The notes below the pieces were generated by a model. It saw only the letters and a program-made list of their open reading frames with translations. It was not told the DNA's origin and ran no database searches. Of a stretch of 64,000 nt of DNA, positions 1 to 11,261 are shown in pieces. The stretch is from Acestrorhynchus altus (taxonomy: Eukaryota > Chordata > Actinopteri > Characiformes > Acestrorhynchidae): the NCBI GenBank assembly GCA_034509495.1, contig CM067521.1, positions 19,155,039 through 19,219,038 of the forward strand, written 5' to 3'. Position 1 is the first letter of the stretch. The number at the start of each line of letters is the position of its first letter. A program made the position numbers and the translations under genes.

Positions 1-811
1 AGTTAATGCAGGGAAGGGTCATTTAAAGGAAACCTCACTCTTGACCTCACAACAAACCCCAACATTTTAAGTATTCTTTATATTAAGGACTTGATTTGTT
101 AGAAACATTATGTTTTATGATTGAATAGCCACTGAGGCTGTCTTCAGTACTTCTTCATTTAAAAAAAAAGACTGGAAAAACTGAGATCCAATGAGCTCAT
201 AATTGAGTGTGTTTTCAATCTAACTGGGTTTCTTTCCGCCACTTTCAGCTACAGAGTAGCTCAGTATTGACAATAGAGACAGGGAACGCTTGGCAAGAGC
301 CCCAACTTCAAACTGTGTGTGTTGCTACTGTAACTATGAGCAACCTTTCACAGCAAATCCTCTCTCCCTTCCCTTTCAAATGATTTATATAATCTCTCGC
401 CCTTTGCCCAAACATCCCTCTCCAGGTTTAATATCTGTAGCCTTTGTTAAACCGTCACTGCAGGATTGCTGTGAATTGATGGTCAGTTGTACCTGAAAAC
501 ACCAGCGTGACCCCTGACTTTTCTGTGTCCTCAAACACAGGCCGTGTACGGATGGCAGTATTAAATTCGTTAAGCTTTACAGGCTAGACTGGGTTTGTTT
601 GGTTGGGCCTCATTAAATGAACGCCCATTCATGAGTCCTCCTTCATGTTCAGTATTGATGACACTACATTGTTTTTGCTGCTATCTCTGACACACACACT
701 TGCTGAATGCAATCTATGTGTGTTGTGTTTAAGTAGGCAAGGTTAAATGTGTTTCAAGACCATGAGGTATGAGGTGATCAACTGATGGTAATACAACATT
801 TCAAATCTAGC

Positions 812-815
<4 letters not shown>

Positions 816-851
<36 letters not shown>
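816..851. repeat. (TA)n microsatellite
   Basis: About 18 TA dinucleotides. The flanks (1-1297) hold no gene that I can support. Confidence 0.95.
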
Positions 852-1297
852 CTTTAAAAGTGTAGTTTTGATTAATGACTCATTGCCAATCATGGATTAG
901 AGTCATTAATCAAACCTACAGTTTTGATGAATTGTAAGCCAAAATGAATTTGGCATGAAATTAGTAGTGGATATATTATACTGATATTCCATGAACAACA
1001 TGCCAGGGTTATTTTCCCTTAGGATGAACAGATATGATTTGTGGGTCAATATTTTGATTATTGGGGGATTACAAATGCAGCAAAAATAAATTGAAAATAT
1101 TTTAGAGCATAATTTAAACATTCTGCTCTTCCCTTTTTTAATAAATAAAATGCCATAAAATGTTAATTTTTTTTATCATTAAACATATTTAAGAAAATAA
1201 CTACCAGTGTGATTCAAATTTCATTTTCATTTCTTATTTCATCTTTAAAGACAATGGATAGCTTTGGAAATCAACAGTTAAATCAAAGAAAGTTGGG

Positions 1298-1512
1298 GAA
1301 CCAGCCTTGTGAGTGGAAGGTTGCTGGTTCAATTATCTGAACTGGCAGAACATGACTGAATTTCCCTTGAGCAAGGCACTGAACTCCAACTGCTCCCCGG
1401 GTGCTGTGGAAAGGTCATGTGTGCTCACTGCCCCCAAGTGTGTGAATTCACTAGTGAGTGTATATGTGTGTTTCACTACGTGGGTGTGTTAAATGTGGAG
1501 GACAAATTTCCC
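1298..1512 (+). repeat. SINE-like dispersed repeat, copy 1
   Basis: This stretch carries a string of phrases (CTTGAGCAAGGCACT, then CAACTGCTCCCCGGG, then a TG-rich tail ending in GGAGGACAAATTTCC) that recurs near 2855-3020, 14928-15010 and, inverted, 24735-24900. Repeats of this form are common in otophysan fish genomes. The short open frame at 1417-1728 lies in it and is not a gene. Confidence 0.6.
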
Positions 1513-1607
1513 TATGCGCAAACTCAGTGGATCTATATGCATGCTGACGTTTTTTTCTCAAGATATTCCAAACATGCTCTATCCACTTTTTTATTATTTC
1601 AAACAAA

Positions 1608-2150
1608 TAAACAATTTTCAGTGGTATTTTATTTTATTAGTTGGAGGACTTTTATTGTGAGGCCTGTAGCAAAAAGAATAAAGAGCAGCTATTTTAGCCA
1701 TGAATCATTAATTTCTGGAATTAAATGACATTTTGTAAAATGAAACGTTAGGCTGGGATGTTTTGCCGTTTATATCTTTTTTTTTTTTTCATTTTGTTTA
1801 ATGTTCTCCCTCCAGTTTTATTGTGAAAACTGAAGCAAAAAAAAAAAAACAGCCGCTATTTTACAGAATTAAATGACATTTTATAAAATGAAACGTTAGG
1901 CTGATAGGTTTTATTTATTTGTGTTTTCGTTTTGTTTAAAGTTCGATGGGACTTTTATTGCAAAATGTGGAGCAAACGGAATTAACAGCAAATTTAGCCA
2001 CGATTCGTTCATTTTACATAATTAAATAACATCACAGGATGCTCTGTACAATGAAGCGTTAGGCTGGGATGTTTTGCCGTTTAAATGTTTATTTATTGTT
2101 TTTATTTTGTTTTAATGTTCGAGGGGACTTTTACTCTGAAAAAAGAAAGG
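1608..2150 (+). repeat. Diverged tandem repeat, 3+ units of about 140-165 bp
   Basis: Three successive units share an ordered set of phrases: a GGGACTTTTATTG-like segment, AGCAAA, a 'ttaaatgacatttt' segment, then GAAACGTTAGGCTG or GAAGCGTTAGGCTG followed by GGGATGTTTTGCCG. The GTTAGGCTG marker occurs at about 1750, 1890 and 2060. A fourth partial unit runs up to about 2150. The array ends about 140 bp before the chchd4 start codon, so it sits in or next to the promoter. Confidence 0.8.
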
Positions 2151-2167
2151 CTCCTCCAGGAGGAGCC
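2149..2167. promoter_or_regulatory. Perfect 9-bp inverted repeat in the chchd4 promoter/5' UTR
   Basis: GGCTCCTCC, a single A, then GGAGGAGCC form an exact palindrome of 19 bases. It opens a locally GC-rich stretch (about 2150-2330) that contains the chchd4 start codon. It could be a protein-binding site or an RNA hairpin if it lies in the 5' UTR. The transcription start is not visible, so the role is open. Confidence 0.4.
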
Positions 2168-2289
2168 TTGTCGCGGTGTTCGATGTCCGGTGCAGGCGTG
2201 CTGGTGCCGGTGTGCTGTCTAGGACCAAACCCTGAAAACGGGGAAGAAACGGACTTCTGTCGGGTGACCGGTCCTCTCCGCTGGTGAAC

Positions 2290-4493
2290 ATGTCCTACTG
2301 CAAGCAGGAAGGTACGGAGTGTTTATGAGCCCGGGCTCAAAGCTGCTTCTCAATGTCATTGGGCTTTAACCTCACAGACCGCCATGTGTTGAAGTTCCAC
2401 AGACCCACACTGTCCCTGAGGACATCAGTACAGTCACGTGAACCCCGTCAGGGCACACAGCTGAACACCTACCTGCTCCTGTGGTCAAACCTTCTGCCCA
2501 CCATGGTGCTTCACTACTATCAGTGGCACGTGATCAGCTTTCCACCTATCCTGCAGCCTGTGAGATCCTCCTGACGAACATCCACACGTGCAACTGCAGT
2601 CAGCACTGACCTCATTGTGGCGGGACCCCCAACCCACTTTCCCCTGATCCAACTAATCAGGGCTTAGAATAGAGAGAGTGTTCAGTGTGAAGTCCACCTT
2701 TGTGCTGCAATTGGCACAGATCAGCCTTTTCTGAGTGGGTGAGATGGTTGTGCAGGTGGGACAGAGAAAGAAATTGTATTGTAATGGAGATGATTGATTT
2801 CCATGGCCCACAAAATGTTTAAGATTTTGCAACTGCATGAGCTGATGAAGGGCTGATGTGGTCTGCGGGTTAGGGAGCCACCAGTTCAATCCCCTGAACA
2901 GGCAGGACATGAATGAAGTGCTCTTGGGCAAGGCACCTAACTCCCCAAATGTCCACTGCTCTGGGCATATGTGTGTACTGCACCCCTAGTGTGTATTCCT
3001 GTACGGAGGATGAATTCCTGTGTGTCCCATTATGAAAATGTATTAAAGTGTCGTGATCTGGATATGGGCTGAGGCAATAGTGTTTATATCAGGTTTTTAA
3101 ATAACAATGTTTCAGTCTTGTGGAAACCTTTTTTTCCTGCTCCCTTGCTGTGTTCTGCCCTCTGGACTCTGCTCCTGTCTGCTTCCATCCAGGCTCTCAC
3201 ATACACATTATTGAGGGAGCATAAGACTTGGTGTGTATAAAGAAGAAAAGATCAAATTTTAATATCACCATTGATCTAAAATATACCGGTATGATTTATT
3301 CGTCCATATTGCCCTGCCCTAATTGTGATGATGTATTTCTATTGAATTGGTAGGTACTAGTAGAAGTAGACATGACCACTGTACAGTGTCAGGGTTTGGA
3401 TCAAGTGTCTTATTCATCAGTCAGCTGAAACATAAGCTCATGTTTATATGTATACATTAAGCTAGAGCATTACACTGTGTCTGACTCCAGATCAGCTCAT
3501 TTTATAGAGTTCAAACTGGTTTTTCAGAGCAGAGAAACACTAAAGTCTGGAATTGCACTGAATCATTCATTAACATTAGTGTAATGGTTATACAGTATTG
3601 AGATTTTAAACAGATTACATCGATATTAAAACAGATAGGAAGTTACACCAACTGTTCAAACATCCAGTTTTCTAGTTGACCCTTTGCTGGAATTGCTTTT
3701 TCAGTTCAATAATCCCTTTTGTTTTTGTGACAGGTAAAGATCAAATCATCTTTGTGACCAAAGAGGACCATGAGGCGCCAAGTAATGCTGAGCTTGTAGA
3801 AGATGACCCTAATGACCCCTATGAAGACCACGGTTAGCTCCTGACTTGTTTTAGTACTTTATGACAGTACAAAATTCACAGAGAAGCTTTGTTAAAAATT
3901 ACTTTACTCCACCTCCCCATGTTAAACTAGTTGTGTCCGAATGGACCTTTAGACAATTAGTGGATTTGTCTTGGTCAGTGCAGAAAAGCAACTTTTTTAA
4001 GTAATGCTTGACCTTAAGTTGTGTTGCTAAAAAAGAAATAAACTCCATTAGATAATGCTCCCTGGTCATGCTAATTTGAGAATGTTGCTTGAGGATGTAT
4101 TTTTTGTGAATTCAGTTATTTACAGAGAATGGAGAATTAATAACTTTGTGACTCCCTTTAGGTCTGATTCTGCCCAATGGGGACATTAACTGGAATTGCC
4201 CATGTCTGGGTGGCATGGCCAGTGGTCCCTGTGGACAGCAGTTCAAGGACGCCTTCTCCTGTTTCCACTACAGCAAAGAGGAGGTGAAGGGCTCAGAGTG
4301 TGTAGATTATTTCCGCAGCATGCAGGAATGCATGCAGAAATACCCTGAACTCTACCCACAGGAGGATGACAACGAGAGCGCCCCCTCTGGTGGAGCTGAG
4401 GCGGTGCCTGCTGAATCCACAAGCACTGACTCTGTTTCTGTTCCTACCTCAGAGGATGTAGTGGCTGGAACAGAAAGCCCTTCTACAAGCTAA
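2290..4493 (+). CDS. chchd4: CHCHD4/MIA40, mitochondrial intermembrane-space import oxidoreductase (3 exons)
   Basis: Exons are 2290-2311, 3734-3832 and 4162-4493, with GT-AG introns and consistent phases; they give 150 aa. The protein traps cysteine-rich precursors in the mitochondrial intermembrane space and oxidises them, passing electrons to the sulfhydryl oxidase GFER/Erv1. Visible marks are the redox-active CPC motif (C53, C55) and the twin CX9C helices C64/C74 and C87/C97, spaced as in vertebrate MIA40. The N-terminus MSYCKQEGKDQ is typical of the family and there is no presequence. The tail after about residue 110 is acidic and Ser/Thr-rich, slightly longer than the roughly 142-aa human protein. 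The start lies in a short 22-nt first coding exon. Fish can carry two paralogues (a/b); I cannot assign which one this is. Confidence 0.97.
2855..3060 (+). repeat. SINE-like dispersed repeat, copy 2 (chchd4 intron 1)
   Basis: It has the same phrase order as the 1298-1512 copy: GGTTAGGGAGCC, AACAGGCAGGACATGA, CTTGGGCAAGGCACC, CCACTGCTCTGGGC, then a CCCTAGTGTGT tail. It lies inside the first intron of chchd4. The minus-strand open frame at 2653-2931 is a shadow of it. Confidence 0.6.
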
Positions 4494-4909
4494 TATCAAA
4501 CATACAAACTTTTCATTGATGTAAATCTTGAGCTCACAGCCTCTCTTGGACTTACTCCTAGAGTTACACACACAACTGCACATCCAGACCAACTGCCTCC
4601 ATACCAACCCTCAGGATACACTGGTGATTTAAAACAAATTGGAAGAAGCTGATGAGAAACTTCAGCTCTTTCCCAGACTGATAATAATGGAGAAATACAG
4701 TGAAAGTATATAATGTAGAAGGATTGATGCACTCTTATATATTACACATCTGGGTGTGTGGTATACACTGTAGGAGAACATGAAGGAGTAATGTGTTCAT
4801 TAGCTTCTCATACTGCTTATCAGATTTGAGTTCTGGTAATGTTAAAAGAATTACACATGCACTGCTTTTTCACAGCTGAATACCACTAGATAATTAGCTT
4901 GGTTTGATC

Positions 4910-5701
4910 TACAGTACTGTGCAAAAGTCAGAGCACCCTTCATTGATTTCATATCCAGTCAAAACACACATCAATTACAAGTTATTCATTTTTCAGTCTC
5001 AGGAAAAAAGCTGAAAATAACATGGATGTCTCAACAGCTACATTTTATGTAGTTTGAGTGAGTTATGATGTTTGAGTGATTGCTAAATCTATCATTTACA
5101 TTGATTACAGCTTCCTTTCTTTTAGTGTGTCTGCTGGGAGGTTTGTCCACACCTTATTCCTAAATTCCAAATTGATTCATTTGATCTGTAAAATGTGGTG
5201 GGGGTGTTCTGAGTCTTGCAAGCGATTTTTTTTTCCACACCTCCAAGGTTGTTATAGCAATTAGAGGATTTTCTGCTTCTCACCTTTCAAATCGACTCAC
5301 ATGAATTGAATAATATTGATGTCTGGACTACACTATAGTGGTCAGTCCACTACTCTAGGAAGAGCAGCTGCTTCAGCCGATTTCTCTTCTTGCTCTAATT
5401 AAGATCCGTTAATCTTATCCACATCCTTGAGACCCACAGCAAAGAGGTGTTGCCTCAAAGTGGAAGAATGAACACAAACACCTGTTCTTAAATGATATTG
5501 GAGCTTGATATTCGTCATAAAAAAATTCTGTTTATATTTTAATGTTGTTTGGGGTCCTATTATTTTGGTAGACTTTTGTTTTTTTCTGGCACATTGTCCT
5601 CGCTTGTACAAATGAACTATCCAATATTTAATCTGAAAAAGTCCTGTTTTGACTGGAACCCAGGTCATGCGAGGGTGGTCTGAGGTTTGCACAGCACTGT
5701 A
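4910..5701. mobile_element. Non-autonomous TIR DNA transposon, Tc1/mariner type
   Basis: The left end reads TACAGTACTGTGCAAAAGTC and the right end reads, on the other strand, TACAGTGCTGTGCAAACCTC. The termini are therefore inverted repeats of about 28 bp bounded by TA at 4910-4911 and 5700-5701, the target-site signature of Tc1/mariner elements. The 790-bp interior has no recognisable transposase; the 114-aa minus-strand frame at 5399-5743 is not convincing as protein. It lies just 3' of chchd4. Confidence 0.75.
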
Positions 5702-5802
5702 GTTGCTATCCAGATTGCGGTCTTTGTCCACATCATGTAGCAATCTCTGAACACTGGTCTCAGCCAGACTTGAGTGTATTTTTCTACTTCTGTCGAGTAC
5801 TT

Positions 5803-5837
<35 letters not shown>

Positions 5838-6960
5838 GTAAATTTGAGGGCTCTTACTGCTGAAAAAAAAACCATTGCTTTTAAGTTAACATGCTAGTCC
5901 ACTCATTTTTTTGGTACAGGTGAGCTCATAATGGGCACATGCAGGTACATCCTCTGTTAGACCAGGTGCTTAAAAAACATAAAAGGGTCTATAATTGAGT
6001 TACCCTGTGCCTGGATCTCAAAAATAGTACTGGACATAAGTATTCAGTCATCTGAAGACACTAAAAGCTGTTTTATCTGGCCAGTAAGTGTTTCTGTTTA
6101 AACATAAACAAAAATAAACAATACATTGTGATTTTCAGTTAGAAGAGTTAATTTTACAGTCTAAAACCTGCTTACTGCTCAGTTAAAGAGCTTTTTAATT
6201 TCACACACTTCATCATTTCTTCAACTTTTATTTCTGCACTGTGTAGAGAGCCATTTGGCACTGTCTCTTCAGATTCACTGTGGTTATCCTTTCAAACTCA
6301 CTGCATATCTAAAGAGAGAGACAGAAACAGGGAAAGAGAATTCCATCAGTCACACAATTAAGAATTACTTAAACCCCGTTCCCGATGGGTAGTCAAACAC
6401 TTCTTGTGACTATACTGTGCTGCTCTGAGCTGGTGTGGCCTTGTTAGACTGGTTATAGTTTCTTTTTCTATCTGATGAGTTAGTGGTCCAACAACTAACC
6501 AACCAGGTGACTAAAATAAACAACCAAATTAGGCAACAAATTTGACAGTGGATTAACTGGTGACGTTTCTCACACCAAACAGGAATAGTTTTGAGGCACA
6601 TAAATCACAGACCAAAATTTAGGTCCATCACAATATTTCATTTGGACAATGATTTGTCCTAGCAATAATTGCTATGAGCAATTTACAGTTAATATATGAT
6701 CATCTGTATATTAAAATGTTAAAATACATCCTATATACATGAAACAAATATATATACCGTATATACATATACAAAAATGAATAGCAGTGTGGTAATGCTC
6801 CTGTAACTGTTACTGTTCTGCCATGCATTGGGAAAGGCCTGTACATTGCAAATATGCATGGTAAATCTGAGAAGTTGTAGAGTTACATGCAAACCAGGGT
6901 GATGCCACACAGTGTCAATTAATCACAGAAAAGCAAAAAAGAAACAAACAATATGCTAAC
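5702..6960. other. Intergenic, no gene seen
   Basis: AT-rich sequence between the TIR element and the first pseudogene exon. It contains a 31-nt poly-T run at 5805-5835 and otherwise only short frames that I cannot support as coding. Confidence 0.6.
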
Positions 6961-7662
6961 CTGATGATCCAAGAACAGGGCTGGCCATCGTTCTCTAACC
7001 ATCGTTCTCTACAAATCAATCTGAGGTTCCTGTTCAACTACCTCCTTCCGCCTCAAAGAAAATGTCCGTTCCATACCTGAAATCACAAGCTTCATGTTTG
7101 GACTCTTCTTCTCCATCTCTGCCTTCATTGCTTCTCTTTCTTGTTCCAGGGTCTCATCACTCAGTCCACTTGGGTTGTCGGGCAAAAAATTCACCTCAGA
7201 CCTTCTTGTTTTTTTCAAAGAATGTCCTCCATCCTCAGCACTTTCCTTTCTTGTATTGATGGTCACTTCTTTGCAGCCTGCATTGCGAAGTTTTGTTCTG
7301 TAATTTCCTAGTTTGAAAACGATACTCTGTCTCCATCCATGCCAGCCTTCTCCTAAACCTGGCTCACTAAGGCAGGGATGTTTGCCGATCAGTGCCATGG
7401 CTACAGAATCTACCTCGTGCTTGGAGGGAAATGCAGTTATGCTGAAGACAGACTGGGCAATTTTGTCTAAGATGTCATTTTTCATGTCTCTTGTAATATC
7501 TAGAGGAATCTTGTTCACTTCATACTCTTCATTGCCTTTTTTCAGTCGAAGTCCCACATCATACGAGAAGGTAGGGTTGAGGAAAGGTGTTGGCCACTGA
7601 CAGCTCAGAAATATCAGACAGTTCATTGCCAAACTCTGGGTCCTCATACTGGAGACTAAAGC
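6961..7662 (-). pseudogene. Decayed exon of a teleost SAMD3-like/uncharacterised multicopy family
   Basis: Reading leftward from an acceptor at 7662, the frame shows the family phrase LQYEDPEFGNEL. It then passes out of frame into PTFSYDVGLRLKKGNEEYEV, GKHPCLSEPG, KLGNYRTKLRNAGCKEV, RRSEVNFLPDNP and LRRKEVVEQEPQ. These match, from memory, a large family of fish proteins often labelled SAMD3-like, of unknown function. A TAG (7009-7011) precedes RERWPAL, and a 14-bp near-perfect tandem duplication (6984-6997 and 6998-7011) explains that break. With one upstream frameshift and one stop this is probably a pseudogene, though splice sites at both ends survive. Confidence 0.65.
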
Positions 7663-9780
7663 CTGCCTTCAATTGAAGTCTACTCTGGAGAATTTATTTC
7701 AGGTAATCTAAAGAAGCAAGTGGCTCAGGAATGCTGAGTTTTCTTATGTTTGCTGGAGAAATAATGACACGCAGAAACATTGTCCATCAACATCCAAGAG
7801 AAACTATAGTACTAAGAATGAGCAGCAGAGGTGTTGAACTTGGGTGACCAGAAGTAATGAAAAGCTTTTCACTAAAAGAGAAATGTGTATTATAATTAAT
7901 GAGACAATTTATCTTCATACATTATATATACACATGTAGTAGAAACAGCTTATAATGAATGAATTCATTATACTTAAATGGTACACATTCTGCACAAGTG
8001 TTATTCTGAAGAAAAAAGGATGCATTGATGTATAATGCATCCACAGTGATAAACATATAGAATGAGTAGAATAATAAACTCAGTTGGACAGAATAACAAT
8101 TACAAGAAGACAATTTAACTCAGGATACGAATTAAACAAAGTATATTGTATATTTTACTGTGACCCCTTTTTAGCATTCACAATATTTTGTGACTGAGAA
8201 AGGAGCATAGGCCAATTCTAATAGAAAAAAACCCAAATAAAAACTCCAGAAAATATGGTACAGTATAAATGGACATTACAGACAGTACAGAATTTTTTAC
8301 CTTAAATTGTAAGTATGAAATGTTGGAGCAATTCAAGGACCTAAAAATAAAAAAAATAAAAAAACAACAAATGATAGGCATACGTTCAACTGTTTAGCAC
8401 ATATAAAGTTTAATTAATTTTAAAGATATTTAAATTATATTTAAAATATTTATTTTATTATATTTAATATAAAAAAAAATCCCTAATTTTGTGATGGTTC
8501 AGCCTTTTTCCAAAAATAATTCAGTTCATATTCCTTTCTAAACTCAACACACAAACCCCCACGATGACAAAGTGAGATGTTTGTTTGAAATCTTTACAAA
8601 TATATAAAAAATAAAACAAAAATAGAATGTAGGCAGCAGTTCCTCCTCACACCACTAGGTGGAACCTGGTGCTGAGCAGGTGCTACTTTGCTGCTCATGA
8701 AACAGAGCCTCGGTGTGTGTTACGTGTTGTGAAGGTTAGAGGACGTCAAGCATCCAGTAGAAATATTTGTTTTAGTGAGCCGTTACCACGCAGGTTCAGT
8801 TAGGGAATGCTCCAGAGTCGATTTTATTTAATTCTAACAGATTATTTACTTCTTTGGAGACTTTTACATTTGTTATTTTACTTTGTTTATGTTAAACACA
8901 CCATGCTGGATGCAGCTTTATTAATAAGCACGGTGGTTTTTTTAAGCTATTAGGTATATTTCATCATGTTAATATGGTCGTTTTGGTTCTTTTATATTTT
9001 AAAGTACTTAGTGTTTATGTTTTGTGAAGGTTTCCCTTTGTGATGTGGAGAAAGAGCATGTACAATAAAATGCTGTGCCTGTACTGTGATGGGAAAAGAA
9101 AAAGAAAAAGACTTTCAGAAAAAGTCTCCATCTTTTTCTAAAAAAATAAAAATACACAACACAGAGGAAAGGGGGAATGAGTGGGCACCCTCGTCCTTGT
9201 TCTGTCTGCTCGCACTTATATCCTGAAGTAGACATGACTTATTGTTTCAAGTAAAACAAACTCAAAACAGTTTAGATTTAAGTGCACCCAATTTATTTAA
9301 TTGTGCCGAGTTAATTCATGTTTTAAACCCTCAGATTTACCAGAGAGGTACATAAAACTTAATAAAATGTATATTGTAAAACATCTGAGCTAGTTATTGC
9401 AGTATTTTAAATAATAGACACTGACATATCCCCAGTACTTAAGTAGAATTACTTTATAAACTGAAAGATGCACACCAATCCAAATTCAACGCTGACCACA
9501 ACATTGAGATTAATGTGATAACGATCCTTTTATTTATTTCTTTTTAAATCAGGTTGTCACGACCAGCTGCACATCAAGTAAATGAGGTATAAATTATGTT
9601 TCTGCGTCAAATCAACACTGCCTAATGTGAAACCAAAAATGTCCACTAGCATCGTGTGAAGGTATGATGGGTCTGCCTCTGTGGTGAAAATGCAGAGCAA
9701 CCCAGACACACAAATGCTTAAGAATAAAATCGCAGTGTTGTAGAGTCTACGCAGAAGTATAAACTAGCCTTAACACTGCT
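7663..9780. other. AT-rich intergenic stretch, no gene seen
   Basis: No exon with family similarity or convincing splice sites was found on either strand. The short frames at 7922-8113, 8178-8381 and 9008-9235 are low-complexity or AT-driven. Confidence 0.55.
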
Positions 9781-10120
9781 GACACACAGGGAGCAACAAA
9801 GAATGTAACAAAAATAAAACTGCACCCACATGGAATAAACCTAATTTATTAATCAACATAGGTGTCAACAAGTAGTGGCATAAACTCATACCTACATGCA
9901 CAGAGGCAGCAACAGTGTAGTGTAACGAGTTCTGCTCAATCCACAAAGAAATCAACAAACAGTGCAATAAAAGTAGCTCTGCATCCACACAGCTAGCAAC
10001 AGCCATTGAAGTGAAAGTGACACTGCAACAACTGGCAACAGTGTAGTGTAATAAAAGTAATGTTTCATCCACACAGGTAGCAACAATCAGTGCAGGTAAC
10101 AGCAACACTGCATTCAACAT
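9781..10120. repeat. Degenerate minisatellite, period about 40-45 bp
   Basis: At least six loosely spaced units contain AGCAACAGTGTAGTGTAA-like starts, then AAAAGTA, CTGCATCCACACAG and back to TAGCAACA. Good unit starts lie near 9787, 9903, 9950, 9991, 10034 and 10078. The 129-aa minus-strand open frame over this interval, rich in LLLLHYTVA-like repeats, is a by-product of the array and resembles no protein I know. Confidence 0.65.
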
Positions 10121-10606
10121 AGTACTGGTATCACCAATAAGAAAACTCCAGATAAACATTGTGTGATTTATAAAAACCTATGACCCATATTTATCAATCT
10201 ACCTTTGTAACCTTTTAACTTTAAGTGTTATGAAACTTAAAAATCAAAAAGCAGCCATAAACAGGCCCATATTCACAAATAGGCAGAAGTGAATTAAGAG
10301 TCAGAACAACTGAATACAGTTTTGAAGAATGACACTGACTCAAATGTCCTTTCAATATCTGGCCATGCACAACAAACATGAGCCATTAGAATTGTGAAAA
10401 TATCATTTGAATTTGGAAAGGGAGTATTGCAACAAAACAATGATTTCACAGCAAATAGGAAATGGTCAGTTAGCATTACCTCTGTGAGGTGGTTTGGGGT
10501 GAGGTGGAGTAGAAGCCCATGAGTCAGTCTTGGTTCAGTACATCTCAAGATATGAGGAGTTTGTTTTTGAAAGACCTTACCCTTGCTGAGAAATTAGTTC
10601 CAAGCC

Positions 10607-10864
10607 CTAAAAAACTTTCTTTATTACCTCAAAGCTGTACTTCATCTCTTTTGGGTACTCAATGTTTAGGGCATACAAAAGCCCAAAGAGAAAAAGAAAT
10701 GCACTTGGCATATCACTGATGCCTTCCACAACGACGTTCTCCTTAAGCACGATAGCGAAACTGACCACTTCTGGCAGTGAACACTGAACCCCTCCGTCAT
10801 CTTCAAGGACTGTAAAGATTGCCACTTTCACGTATTTTGTGTATTTCTCTTCAGCATCAGTGGT
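10607..10864 (-). pseudogene. C-terminal exon of a SAMD3-like multicopy family, probably broken
   Basis: The acceptor at 10864 (AACAG) is followed by TTDAEEKYTKYVKVAIFTV, then SAFLFLFGLLYALNIEYPKE and MKYSFEVIKKVF, which is the usual C-terminal segment of this fish family. The frame ends in TAG at 10607-10609, directly after KKVF. Family members normally continue about 20-25 residues further, and in-frame sequence continues past the stop, so a premature stop is likely. Together with 11164-11261 it is in normal exon order on the minus strand. Confidence 0.6.
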
Positions 10865-11163
10865 CTGTTGGACAAATTAAGATTAACTAATTGAAATCAA
10901 GAGAATAGACAAGGGCTTTTTTACTGATGGAAACATGTTCTTCTGCACAGGAACATAAATAATAACTTGTGCCTTATATTACACTTGCTCATGGTATTTC
11001 AGGGAATAAGGCGAGTGCTAAACTAGTAAAGCAGCTACATTACTTTTTATTTTAAGCAGTTGTCTAAATAGAGCACAAAATATTGTTTTAAAAGACAAAG
11101 AACCTCAACAATAACTTTGATAAATAAATAAATGAATGAATGGATGAATCAATTTAAACTTAC

Positions 11164-11261
11164 CAAACAGGTCCTCAGGACAGCCTTTGCATCTACCTGT
11201 CTTAAAAAAGTGGTAGCCCTTTAAGTGCAGCAGTCTTTCGGTGAATCACAATGTCTGATGT
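11164..11261 (-). pseudogene. Internal exon of the same SAMD3-like copy, frameshifted
   Basis: Between an acceptor (TTTACAG) and a donor (TTTG|GTAAGT), the minus strand reads SDIVIHRKTAALKGLPLF. After a 1-nt slip in a T run it continues FLRQVDAKAVLRTCL. The phrase LKGLPLFL is typical of the exon that precedes the 10607-10864 type exon in the family. The lost base in the T run breaks the frame, so this copy is very likely dead. Confidence 0.55.

Noticed and set aside
5399..5743. 114-codon minus frame
   Set aside because: Sits within and across the right end of the TIR transposon; no transposase motif visible.
9781..10120. CRISPR-like spaced repeats
   Set aside because: Units are degenerate and contiguous, with no constant spacer size, and the genome is eukaryotic.
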